A DNA stretch of 64,000 bases from Perognathus longimembris pacificus (taxonomy: Eukaryota > Chordata > Mammalia > Rodentia > Heteromyidae), in the NCBI RefSeq assembly GCF_023159225.1, contig NC_063171.1, positions 992,001 through 1,056,000 on the forward strand. Direction: 5' to 3'. The translations under genes and the position numbers were made by a program. Of this stretch, positions 45,467-56,049 are shown in pieces. Under the pieces are notes generated by a model. It was given only the letters and a program-made list of their open reading frames with translations. It had not been told where the DNA came from and did no database searches. Position 1 is the stretch's first letter. Every line of letters starts with the position of its first letter.

Positions 45467-45667
45467 TGCGCTGGGGATATGGCCTAGTGGCAAGACTGCT
45501 TGCCTCGTATACATGAGGCCCTGGGTTTGATTCCCCAGCACCACATATACAGAAAATGGCCAGAAGTGGTGCTGTGGCTCAAGTGGCAGAGTCCTAGCCT
45601 TGAGCAAGAAGAAGCCAAGGACAGTGCTCAGGCCCTGAGTCCAAGCCCCAGGACTGGCCAAATAATA
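45467..45667 (+). mobile_element. IDL-Geo SINE with perfect 17-bp target-site duplication
   Basis: Near-consensus dimer. The direct repeat ataataattctctttac lies at 45450-45466 and 45668-45684. Its tail is (AAT)n rather than poly(A), which merges with the AT-rich target. Confidence 0.97.
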
Positions 45668-45867
45668 ATAATAATTCTCTTTACCTTCTTCATTAAAAAA
45701 TAATAATAACCTTTATTTAACAGGTGTCCTACAGGCAACACATAAAAAGCAAAGAACAAAGTTATCCATGGCCACAAGAAGTTCAGCTGGACATGATCTT
45801 CTAGCCCCCCCCCCCCAACTCCATTTTTTAAAACTCCTTTTGGAAACCACACTTTAAAGTCTAGAAT

Positions 45868-45870
<3 letters not shown>

Positions 45871-45908
<38 letters not shown>
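45871..45908. repeat. (CA)n microsatellite
   Basis: About 19 CA units immediately before a SINE head. Confidence 0.95.
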
Positions 45909-45911
<3 letters not shown>

Positions 45912-46115
45912 GGTGGTTTATACCTATAATCCTAGGTACTCAAGGGACTGAGATCTGGAGAGTCACAGTTCAAGGCCAGCTTAGGCAAAACAGTTTGTTA
46001 GACTCCATCTCCAAAATAACTAGCAAAGAAAGCAGGGCTGGAGATACAGCTCCAGTGGTAGCACATTGGCCAAGCAGTTGTGAAGCACTGATTTCAAACT
46101 GTAGTACTTTGGAGA
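45909..46115 (+). mobile_element. 7SL-like/Geo composite SINE
   Basis: Head 'ttatacctataatcctaggtactcaagggactgagatctgg'; eroded Geo part with 'agctccagtggtagcacattggcc'. Confidence 0.82.
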
Positions 46116-46651
46116 GAGACAGAAACAGAGAGACAGAGAGACAGAGACAGTGACAGACAATAAAAACATGTGCCAAAATTAAAGTCATTGTCATTTTTAC
46201 CCTAGATATGACCTACTTTCAGTCTATTGAAAGTACATACCTTTCCTAATAAATGTTTGTATCACACTTACTACTCTGTATTGTCCTGAATTCTTTTTTT
46301 ACTGGACACAGGATGGATGAGGATTATTCTTCCCCACCACTTCATTCTTCCCCACTTCATTCTCTTGTTCTAGCTAATTTTTGTGGTTTGATTTGTTTTG
46401 CTTACTTTCCTTTTCCTTCTGAAGAAAGTGTTGAGATTTGTAAAGCTGTGTGTAAGTATCAAACATTAAACACTAATTATAAGCTTAGAAACAGTTTCTG
46501 TTGAAAGAGCTGACAGTAACTATCAGCTTAAGGCTTGACAACACAATGCCTTGGTGAAGTGAGTTGAGCTTCTAAAGGAAAACAGAGGTTAGCATCTCAG
46601 CCTTCACCAGGGCTCACAGAAGTTCCATAATAAGAACAAACAAATGCAAGT
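46116..46651. other. Unassigned DNA
   Basis: Includes a (GACA)n-like patch at 46115-46157 and a segment related to 4884-4950 and 60598-60650. No gene. Confidence 0.45.
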
Positions 46652-46859
46652 AGGGGCTGGCGAGTTATACCTGTAATCATAGCTACTTAGGAGGCTGAAA
46701 TCTGAGGAACTTGGGTCAAAGCTAGTGAGGGCAGAAAGATCTGTGAGATTCTCATCTCCAATTAGCCAGCAAAAAGCCAGAAGTGGAAGTAAGGTTCAAG
46801 TGGTAGAGTAAACCTTGAGTGAAAAAGCTAAGCAATAGTGTGAGGCCTTGAGTTAAATT
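46652..46859 (+). mobile_element. 7SL-like/Geo composite SINE
   Basis: Head 'acctgtaatcatagctacttaggaggctgaaatctgagg', linker 'agattctcatctccaattagccagcaaaaagccagaagtgg', Geo body with 'ggttcaagtggtagagta'. Confidence 0.92.
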
Positions 46860-46860
46860 T

Positions 46861-46902
<42 letters not shown>
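46860..46902. repeat. (ATC)n microsatellite at a SINE tail
   Basis: Fourteen ATC units occupy the position of the SINE A-tail. Confidence 0.95.
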
Positions 46903-47517
46903 TACAGATAGAATTGGAAAATGCAAATACATTATGTATTTCTGAGAGTTAGAAGCTGAGTGGGCCATGGTGCCCTCTAACCTGCTGGTCAGAAGTGGGC
47001 AGAGAAGATCACACAGCTACCAATCAGACAGCTGACTTCCTAACTGGCAGATGCTCTCTCAGGCTTTGGTTCCAAAGTTCTCCAAGTAATGTGTTCTACC
47101 TTCCCCTAACTGCTTCGAAATCTAGCTCCCCTCCTATTGACTTCTGTCAGAGAAGTCAAAAGAACTTTGCTCACCTACAAGAAAAAAAAAAACCAACAAC
47201 TCTGCATATGTGGTCAAGAAATATTGCAAGTGTTATAGTCTCACCTGCATTAAGATGAAACTGGAGTTTTGGACCCCAGGCTAAACTCTCCAGCTTCCTC
47301 ATGTCACATAGCATCTCTCACAGAAAATGTGGATAGATATAGAAAGCTTAAGAATCTAAAACATCTTTGAAAATAGAAAAGTGTTAGGTAGCATAGAGTC
47401 ATTAAGTGGTCAGAAAGACCACAGGTCTCTCAGAGAAAGCTCTGTATTATAACAAAAAATTGGGTGGACTGACCCAGGGCCAGGACTTTCTCAAAGGCAA
47501 TATTACAAATCACTCAA
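46903..47517. other. Unassigned DNA
   Basis: No gene recognised. It is the left flank of the full-length old L1. Confidence 0.45.
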
Positions 47518-49299
47518 GAAGAGAGAGAAGATGGCACCGACACAATAGGGAGGTACCCCAACTCCTTCCAACCAAATAGTCAACTGGGAACTCCAACATC
47601 CAATGCCCCATCAAGAGACTGGCAAACCCAACAACCAGAACAAACAGAGAAACACAGGAAATAAAAAAGAACAAAGAAAGAAAAGCCCATAATCTGCATG
47701 AAGCCAGAAAATATCCATGGTACCCCCCCCACCCCGGCCCGAACAGGGCCAGCCTGGGAAAGCAGCCCCAGTGCTGGTGACTGGGACTGCAGATCTTCAG
47801 CTAGTGCAGAAGCAACAACAGAAAAGTCCTGCCTCGAGTGCAGAGACCAGACAGCAGAAGCCCCATGGGACACAGACCGCTCGCAGACAGGGCCAAACCA
47901 GACAGGGGTGTGGGACTGAACTGCCCAGGACCAGACAACAGTGAAGGATCCAGGCACCATGGACATGGAGAACTGAGACCACTGCCACCGCCAAACCACC
48001 ACCACACCCAGCCCTGGAAAATCCCACAGCAACACGGGACACACACACACTCCAGGACCAGTAAGTTCCCCATTGGCCCCTACGTCCCCCAAATGGGAGA
48101 TCAGCTCTGGCAGAGACCCAAAACCTGACGTAGAGCTCATCACAAGGGGACAAAGAAATTAGAGCTCCCTCTCTCCCCATCCCCACCCTAAGGGAACAAA
48201 AGAGCCCCATATCTGCAGGCTCTAGGACCCTACAGCTCCTGGGAGAACACAGGAGCTAGCAGCGGGTGGAGCAACTCCCAACAAAATGGCCAGGGAGACA
48301 CATTAGGCCAGCATCTCCCAAAGCCCCAGCTGGGGAGACTGAATCTGCATGCACCAGCCCCCCAGCAGGGACCCGGGGACTGGTGGGCATTTGACCTCTA
48401 CCTGAGGCAATTGAGTTTGCATGGACTTTTTGAACAACAGTCACACTCACACTCATTTGCAATACCAGCCCAGCAGGGTCAGCTGGGTCCAAGCAGAGGA
48501 TCTCCTCACAGCGGAGGCACAGAGTGGTTGTGGACACCAACCCATGCCCAGACACTTGAACCTGCTTGGGGCCACACATACCGCCCCACAGCTGAACCAC
48601 GAGAGTGCACAAGCACCCTCCAACAATCCAGGGCAGCGCCCCTCGCCCAAAAGAAGCAAGAATGCTTACATGCACACACACACCCCCAAAGGCCCACGTG
48701 GGTCAGTGTTTATAGCCCTCCAGAAGGAGGGTCCCACACCCACTCACCCATGGGAGCACACAGGTGGGTAAGCTGCCCCTCAAAGGCAATACCCACTCTG
48801 ATAGGCAAACCCCACACAGGTAGGTGGGCCCCCCTCATCCGCAACACCCAATCTGATAGGTGCACTCCGCACAGGTGGGTGAGCTGCCCCTCAGCAGCAA
48901 CACTAACTCTGAGAGGCAAGCACTCTTGACCCATAGAAACTACAGGGGAAAGAAACAAAAAAGAGAAAAGTTTCCACACCATGCTGAATCAGCAACCTGA
49001 GAACCCCCAACAGGGGCTCAGAAGGGTCAGCACAGCACAGCGGCAGAGCACGGACCTGCAGAGAAAGCCACAGAACCTACCAACCCCTAACTGAGGCAAG
49101 GGTAACTGTGTTGGCAACAACCAAGAAGGTCACACTCACTTGTAGGGCAGTAAGATACAACAGCAGAACTCAGGATACAAACAAGTCCCCACTGGTGGAC
49201 CAGCGGGAACCAGCACAAAGCCAAGCCAAGGCAACAACCTACAGGCCCCAGAAAGGAAGTGCAGGAGGGAATCAAGATACCATAACTTCTTCATCCCAC
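47518..49299 (+). promoter_or_regulatory. L1 5' UTR / internal promoter (old L1)
   Basis: GC-rich in contrast to its flanks, with a YY1-like AAGATGGC at 47528-47535. Several open frames on both strands (for example 48411-48929 +, 47580-48143 -) are long because of base composition and lack domains. A threefold ~56-bp tandem repeat lies at 48759-48930. Promoter function is inferred from L1 biology. Confidence 0.7.
48759..48930 (+). repeat. Tandem ~56-bp repeat, three units, in L1 5' UTR
   Basis: Each unit starts 'cacaggtgggtgagctgcccc' or a close variant and ends 'ctctgataggcaa' or a variant. The units are diverged from each other, so the array is old or was already present in the parent element. 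Confidence 0.8.
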
Positions 49300-50310
49300 A
49301 TGGGTAAATCACAAAGAAAGATTACAAATTTTATGAAAGGTCAAGCCAACGCACCAGCTCCAACAAACAGTACGACTGAAGAGGAGATGGAGAATAAAAA
49401 AACACTGGAGGCCAAGATTGCAGAAAGGATCAAAAGCCTCAGGAACAAATTCAAAAAACAATTCCAGGAATTAAGAATGGTATATTCAAAGGATCTTCAG
49501 GAAGTCAAGAAAGAAATGGAAGCAAAAATAGATACAGTCCACTACTCATTTAATAAAGATCTTAACATCCTGAGAAACAAAATGCATGAAAAAAATGAAA
49601 TCAAAATGCAACTCACTAAAAGAAGAAATTACCACAATGAGAGCTGATCTGGCAACCATAAACAGCTCACTTGCCTCAAGGCAAACCACACGCAAAGCCA
49701 AATCACAAAGAATTGATCACCTTGATTCTCCAGTCTCTCTTTTGGATGATGACTCAGCTGATAAGGACCAGAAGATGAATGCATTCCAAGAAACTGTCAA
49801 ACTCCAGGGCAGACTAATCCAGGAGATAGTGGACAGGGAGAAGAGATACACTCCGCGTGCAATCGAAATAGACAAAAGAGAGAAGTATAGAGCAGAGCTA
49901 TACAACACATATTCAATAGAATTATTACAGAGAATTTCCTAAGTCTCAAAAGGGAAAACCTTACTCAAATAACAGAAGCATATAGAACACCTAGCAGACC
50001 AGACCCTAGAAGAAACACTCCCAGACACATCATAGTCAACGCCTCAGATTTTAACAACAAGGAACATATTCTGAATGCAGTGAAAAAAAAAGAAAGAACT
50101 ATATTGCAATGGAAAAAAGGCCAGAACCACGGAAGACCTCTCCACACAAACTTAGAATGCACAAAGCGCCTGGAAGAACACCATCCAAGCCCTGCAGGCC
50201 AACAACTGCCAACCCAGACTTAGGTACTCAGAAAAATTAGGATTTACTCTGAGGGAAAAACAAAATCTTTCCATAGCAAAGAGAAACTAAAGAAATATGA
50301 GAACAACAAC
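49300..50310 (+). pseudogene. L1 ORF1 of the old element, frameshifted
   Basis: The start MGKSQRKITNFMKGQ at 49300 is followed by a charged coiled-coil region (about 49390-49620). A frameshift near 49600 leads to a second frame (49586-49942), and a third frame carries the RNA-binding C-terminal part (about 49895-50090, with 'SRPDPRRNTPRHIIV'). The last segment, with 'SEGKTKSFHSKEK', ends in an (AAC)n run at 50302-50330. The order of parts matches an L1 ORF1 RNA chaperone. At least two frameshifts and internal loss make it non-functional. Confidence 0.85.
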
Positions 50311-50511
50311 AACAACAACAACAACAACAGCCTTACGGAGAGGAGAAAACCACCCAACCGAAAACGTACAGGACCTCCAAACAGAAACAGAAAGAAACTA
50401 CAATAGCCAAAGCCCAATAGGAAAAACATCTAAATAAAGACAAGAAAGAAAGGAAAGAAGCAAACCATAGCCTAACAGGAAAATTGAAGGGGGAAAAAAC
50501 CACACCTATCC

Positions 50512-50622
50512 ATGACCTCTTTAAATATAAATGGTTTAAACTCTCCAAAAAAAGGAAAATATTGGCAGAGTAGATTCACAAACAAAATATAGCTATCTGT
50601 TATCTTCAAGAGACCAATCTTA
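50512..50622 (+). pseudogene. Start of ORF2 (endonuclease) of the old L1
   Basis: ATG at 50512 followed by the typical 'SLNINGLNSP' opening of the L1 endonuclease, with a frame break. The frame reaches the 'LQET' block at 50604-50615, which is exactly where the younger L1 entered. Its continuation 'HLTAKDK' is found at 56058 onward. Confidence 0.9.
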
Positions 50623-50647
50623 TGAAGTTAATGAAGTAAAGAAGTCC

Positions 50648-51424
50648 ATGCAGGACCTGGAGATGACATGGAAATCATCAGGAAAGACCAGTCAGAAGGA
50701 AGAGATAAGAAATCAAGTAGCAAGCCTACAGTCCCGACTAACTGAAGCAGAGGATCAAATCTCAGGAGCTGAAGAATCCCTAGAATCTATGGAGAAACAT
50801 CAAAAATCAATACAAAACCAATCCCATTGACAAAAAAGATCACTCTAGGAGCTGCAAGACACAATCAGAAAGCCCAATTTAAGGCTAATAGGTATTGAGG
50901 AAAACCTGGAAAGAGAAATTATGGAATAGGCAACCTATTTAACAGAATATTAGCTGAAAACTTCCCAAATATCCAGAAGGATAGGCCTATACAGATACCA
51001 GAAGCATTTAGAACCCCAAACCAACTGGACCAGAATAGGACATCCAAGAGACACATTGTGATGAAAACAGGATCAATAGAGTCCAAGGAAAGAATCCTTA
51101 AAGCTATTACAGAGAAGAAAAAAAATCACATATAAAGGAAAAGCAATCAGAATTACCCCAGACTTCTCAGTAGAGACCATGAAAGAAAGAAGAGCCTGGA
51201 ATGAGGTATACCAAACCCTAAATAAAAATAACTACCAGCCAAGAATACTGTACCCAGCTAAACGCTCATTCATAGCCGAAGGTCAAATAAAAGTCTTCCA
51301 CGGTAAGGAAAAACTGAAACAATATTTCTGCACCAAACCAACTTTACAGAAAATCCTCAAAGATGTACTAAACAGGGATAATAATAAGGGTCCCAATACA
51401 GACAGAGAAATGAACCCTAAATAG
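50648..51424 (+). pseudogene. L1 ORF1 C-terminal half of the younger element
   Basis: Coiled-coil end (50648-50830, SLQSRLTEAEDQISGAEE), then a broken stretch, then the RNA-binding C-terminus (51179-51424) with 'RRAWNEVYQTL', 'PRILYPAKRSF' and a stop at 51422-51424. Stops and frameshifts between 50830 and 51179 destroy the RRM part, and the N-terminus is missing. Confidence 0.9.
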
Positions 51425-51483
51425 TAAACCAGAATATCAGATCAAGAAATGGGAAGACATAGCTTTTAACAAGGCAACGATAA

Positions 51484-54400
51484 TGAAAGGAACAAACGAT
51501 CATCTCTCAATCCTAACTCTCAACATTAATGGACGTAATTCTCCAATCAAATGACATAGGCTCATAAGTAGGATCAAAAATCAAGATCCATATATCTGCT
51601 GCTTCCAAGAGACACATCTACCCAGCAAAAGTAAACATCTTCTAAAAGTAAAAGGCTGGAATCAAATCTACCAAGCAAATGGCCCCCATTAGCAGGGTGC
51701 AGTTGCAATCCTAGTCTCAGACAAAATTGACTTCAAATTTAAAAAGGGAAGAAAAGACAAAGAAGGTTACATCCTAATAAAGGGATCTTTTGAACAGGAG
51801 AATATAACCATCCTAAATATATACATACCAAATACAGGAGCACCCAACTTCATCAAACAAACACTACTGACTCTAAAAACACTCATAGACCCAAACACAT
51901 TGATAGTTGGGGACTTTAACACTCCACTGTCACCGATGGACAGATCAACACGCCAAAAACTGAATAAAGAAACCACAGAACTAAACAATTGCATAGACCA
52001 ACTAGAATTAACCAACATCTACAGAATATTCCACCCAGCAACAACAGAATATGCATTCTTCTCATTGGCACATGGAACATTCCTCAAAATAGATCACATC
52101 TTAGGGCACAAAGAAAATCTGTACAAATTCAGAAGTATCAAAACCATTCCCTGAATTCTCTCAGACCACAATGAAATAAAATTAGAGCTCAACTCAAAGA
52201 GCCACCACAGAAAATCCTACAATTCATGGAGACTAAACAACACACTGCTGAACCATCAGTGGGTCATTAAAGAAATTAAAATGGAAATTCAAATGTTTAT
52301 GGAATTCAACCAAGATGAGGACACAAAATACCAGCTCCTTTGGGACACAGCAAAGGCAGGACTCCAAGGAAAATTTATATCTCTGAGTGCATACACCAAC
52401 AAACTAGAGAAACAGCAACTCAATAATTTAAGGAAGCACCTTAATTTCCTTGAAAGAGAACAACAAGCCAAACCCCAAGTCAATAGACGGAAGCAAATAA
52501 TTAAAATCAAATCAAAATTAAATCAATTGGAAATGAAAAAAACCATCGAAAGAATCAGCAAACAAAGAGTTGGTTCTGAGAAAAAATCAACAAGATAGAC
52601 AGACCTCTAGCAAACCTGACCAAAAAACCAAGGCAGCACACTCAAATAAACAAGATCAGAGATGAAACAGGTAACATCACCACAGAAACAACCAAAATTC
52701 AGAACACAATAGCGAATACTTTGCAAACCTTTATGCCAAAAAATTAGAGAAGCTAGAAGAAATGGTTGATTTCCTGGAAAAAAATCATATCCCCAAGGTC
52801 AACCATGAATATGTAAACATTCTGAACAGACCCATATCCAGCATTGAAATAGAAACAGCAATAAGTGATCTCCCATCCAAGAAAAGCCCAGGTCCAGACG
52901 GATTAACAGCAGAATTCTACAAGGCCTTCAACACAGAACTCACACCAATGTTTCTCAAACTCTTCAATGAAATTGAAAGAGAAAGTTCACTACCAGACAC
53001 ATTCTATGAAGCCAAAGTAAGCCTCATCCCAAAACCAGGCAAGGACTCATCACGTAAAGAGAACTATAGACCCATTTCCCTGATGAACATAGATGCAAAA
53101 ATTCTCAACAAAATTTTGGCCAATCGACTTCAACAGGTGATCAAAAAAATCATACACCACGATCAAACTGGATTCATCCCAGTCATGCAAAGTTGGTTCA
53201 ATATACACAAGTCAATTAATGTAATCCACCACATCAACCGGAGCAAGGTAAAGAACCACATGGTTATATCATTGGATGCGGGAAAAGCATTTGATAAAAT
53301 CCAGCACCCATTTATGCTAAAAGCCCTGGAAAATCTGGGATTCCAGGGAACATTCCTGAATATAATCAAGGCAGTTTATGACAAACAAACAGCAAGCAAA
53401 ACTTTAAATGATGAAAGTCTAAAGCCATTCCATTTAAAATCAGGAACAAGACAGGGATGTCCACTCTCTCCCCTTCTCTTCAACATAGTAAAAGAATTCC
53501 TAGCCAGAGCAATTAGGCAAGAAGAAAATATAAAGGGGATCCAAATAGGAAAAGACGAAGTTAAACTTTGTCTCTTCGCAGTTGACATGATCCTAAACAT
53601 AAAGGACCCCATAGACTCTACCCTCAAGCTACTAGAGCTGATCCAAAACTTTGGCAAAATTGCAGGATATAAAATAAACCCTCAGAAATCAACGGCTTTT
53701 CTCTATGCTAACCACCTGAAGACTGAGGCTGAAATCAGGAAAGCAACTGCTTTTGCAATAGCCTCAAAAAACATACTATACCTAGGAATAACCATAACCA
53801 AATAAGTGAAAGACCTCTATGACGAGAACTTTAAAACATGAACAATGAAATTAATGCAGAACTAAGGAAATGGAAAATCCTCCCATGCTCCTGGATATTG
53901 AGGATTAATATAATCAAAATGGCAATATTGCCAAAGGCTATCTACAAGTTCAATGCAATACCCATTATTATCCCAACACAATATTTTAATGAAATAGAGG
54001 AAGCAATCCAGAAATTCATACGTAACAATAAAAGCCCAGCACAGCAAAAACAATCCTAAGCAAAAAGAACAGTGCTGGAGGAATTACAATACCCAACGTC
54101 ATGCTGTATTATAAAGCTACAGTAATGAATACAGCTTGGTATTGGCACCGGAACAGGCCTGAAGACCAATGGAACAGAATTGAAGACCCAGAAATGAACC
54201 CACAGAACTATTCCTACTTAATCTTTGATAAAGGAGCTAAAAAAGAAGTCTGGAAGAAAGATACCCCCCCCCCATTTTTTTCTTTTATTTTTTTGCCAGT
54301 CCTGGGCCTTTGACTCAGGGCCTGAGCACTGCCCAAGGCTTCTTTTTGCTCAAAGCTAGCATCTTCCACTTGAGCCACAGCACCACTTCTGGCCATTTTC

Positions 54401-55543
54401 TGTATATGCAGTGCTGGGGAATTGTACCCAGGGCTTCATGTATTCAAGGCAAGCACTCTTGCCACTAGGCCATATCCCAGCCAAGAAAGATAGCCTCTTT
54501 AAGAAATGGTGCTGGCAAAACTGGTTCAACACATGCAACAATCTATAACTAGATCCTTATGTATCACCCTGCACCAAAATCAATTCCAAATGGATCAATG
54601 ACCCCGAAATTAAAACAGACACCCTGAAAACACTAAAAGAAGGAGTAGGAGAAACACTTGGGCTCCTTGGCACAGGATGGAACTTCCTTAACAAAGACCC
54701 AGAAAGGCTACAAATCAAAGAAAGGTTGGACAAATGGGACTGCATCAAACTGTAGAGCTTCTACAGGACAAAGGACATAGCTAGCAAGATAAACAGAAAG
54801 CCCACAGATTGGGAAAAGATCTTTACCGTACAATGGACAAATGCCTCATATCTAAAATATATGCAGAACTAAAAAAATTACATTCCTCCAAAACAAAACC
54901 ACAAAGAACCAATAGGCCCCTCATCAAGTGGGCTAAAGACTTAAAAAGAGACTTCTCTGATGAGGAAATAAGAATGGCCAAGAGACATATGAAAAAGTAC
55001 TTTACATAACTGGCCATAAAAGAAATGCAAATCAAAACAACATTGAGATTCCATCTCACCCCAGTAAGAATGTCCTATATCAAGAAAACTAACAATGACA
55101 ATTGTTGGAGGGGATGTGGCCAAAAGGGAACCCTACTTCATTGTTGGTGGGAATGTAAACTTGTTCAGCCACTCTGGCAAGCAGTATGGAGATTCCTCAG
55201 AAAGCTAAACATAGAGCTCCCTTATGACCCAGCAGCCCCTCTTTTGAGTATTTTTCCAAAAGACTACAAACAAAATCACACTAAAGCCACCAGCACAACA
55301 ATGTTCATAGCAGCACAGTTTGTCATAGCTAGAATCTGGAACCAACCCAGATGCCCCTCAGTAGAGGAATGGATCAGGAAAATGTGGTACATATACACAA
55401 TGGGATTTTATGCCTCTATCAGAAAGAATGACATTGCCCCATTTGTAAGGAAATGGAAGGACTTGGAAAAAATTATACTAAGTGAAGTGAGCCAGACCCA
55501 AAGAAACATGGACTCTATGGTCTCCCTTATTGGGAATAATTAG
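51484..55543 (+). pseudogene. L1 ORF2 of the younger element, inactivated
   Basis: Full-length layout: endonuclease (51484-52200, with 'FQETHLPS', 'GDFNTPLSP' and 'SDHNEIKLEL'), linker (52281-52598), reverse transcriptase (52762-53805, 347 open codons), and a C-terminal region with the Cys-rich knuckle [18 protein letters not shown] near 55105-55158 and the stop at 55541-55543. Damage: several in-frame stops (for example just before SDHN at 52152), frameshifts, a SINE at 54264-54482, and a catalytic box reading FAVD (53575-53586) instead of FADD. It cannot encode an active protein. Confidence 0.94.
54264..54482 (-). mobile_element. IDL-Geo SINE in ORF2, 10-bp target-site duplication
   Basis: Antisense dimer. 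The direct repeat aagaaagata occurs at 54254-54263 and 54483-54492. The tail side has C9 before the T-run, so the tail was A-rich then G-rich, which is unusual. Confidence 0.95.
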
Positions 55544-56049
55544 TACAGGTGTAGGCAAGTCATAGCAGAGCATCACAAGGCCCAATAGCTATACCCTTAT
55601 GAACACGTAAGATGATGCTAAGTGAAATGAACTCCATGTTATGGAAACGATTGTTATATCACTGTTGTAACTACTTTCAACGTGCTATGTATAACTGTAG
55701 CTTCTATTATTGATGATATTCTTGTATCCCCTTCCTGTGGTTGTACTTACCCTATCTCTGTATCTTATCTGCGTATATTGGAAACCATGTAAATGGGTAT
55801 TAGAACTAGGAAATTGAAAGGGAATACTAAAATCAAGAGACACAGTGTAAAAAAAGACAAACAACTACAAAAGCAATACTTGCAAAACTGTTTGGTGTAA
55901 ATGAAGTGAACAATTCATGGGGGGGAAAGGGAAAAGGGGGGAGGGGTGAATGAGCAACGAGGTAACAAACAGTACAAGAAATGTTTCCAATGCCTGACGT
56001 ATGAAACTGTAACCTCTCTGTACATCAGTTTGATAATAATTTTTTTTTA

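Larger units (their letters stand above)
47518..50622 (+). mobile_element. Full-length old L1, left part (5' UTR, ORF1, start of ORF2)
   Basis: Begins near 'gagagaagatggcaccgacacaatag', which matches the YY1-type AAGATGGC start of full-length L1s. It then has a 1.8-kb GC-rich 5' UTR, an ORF1 remnant and the ORF2 start at 50512. It stops where the younger L1 inserted and resumes at 56050. Without the insertion the element is about 7.2 kb. Its target-site duplication is not evident. Confidence 0.9.
50623..56049 (+). mobile_element. Younger L1, 5'-truncated in ORF1, nested in the old L1
   Basis: The 15-bp repeats 50608-50622 and 56050-56064 match at 13 of 15 positions and restore the endonuclease reading of the host L1, so they are its target-site duplication. 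Content: ORF1 C-terminal half, ORF2, 3' UTR with polypurine tract (55917-55947) and a tail ending in T/A-rich sequence at 56040. An IDL-Geo SINE sits at 54264-54482. Same family as the minus-strand L1 at 34896-40337 and the fragment at 10989-12225. Confidence 0.95.

Noticed and set aside
47580..48210. 187- and 137-codon minus-strand frames
   Set aside because: Antisense to the L1 5' UTR, overlapping each other in different frames. No domain and low-complexity Trp/Cys/Val bias.
48411..48929. 172-codon open frame on the plus strand, with other long frames on both strands nearby
   Set aside because: It lies in the GC-rich 5' UTR of the old L1. Its Pro/His/Ser-rich composition follows base composition, no domain is visible and the tandem repeat runs through it.
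48759..48930. Regular tandem units considered as a CRISPR-like array
   Set aside because: Units are contiguous without unique spacers, lie in an L1 5' UTR, and the host is a mammal.
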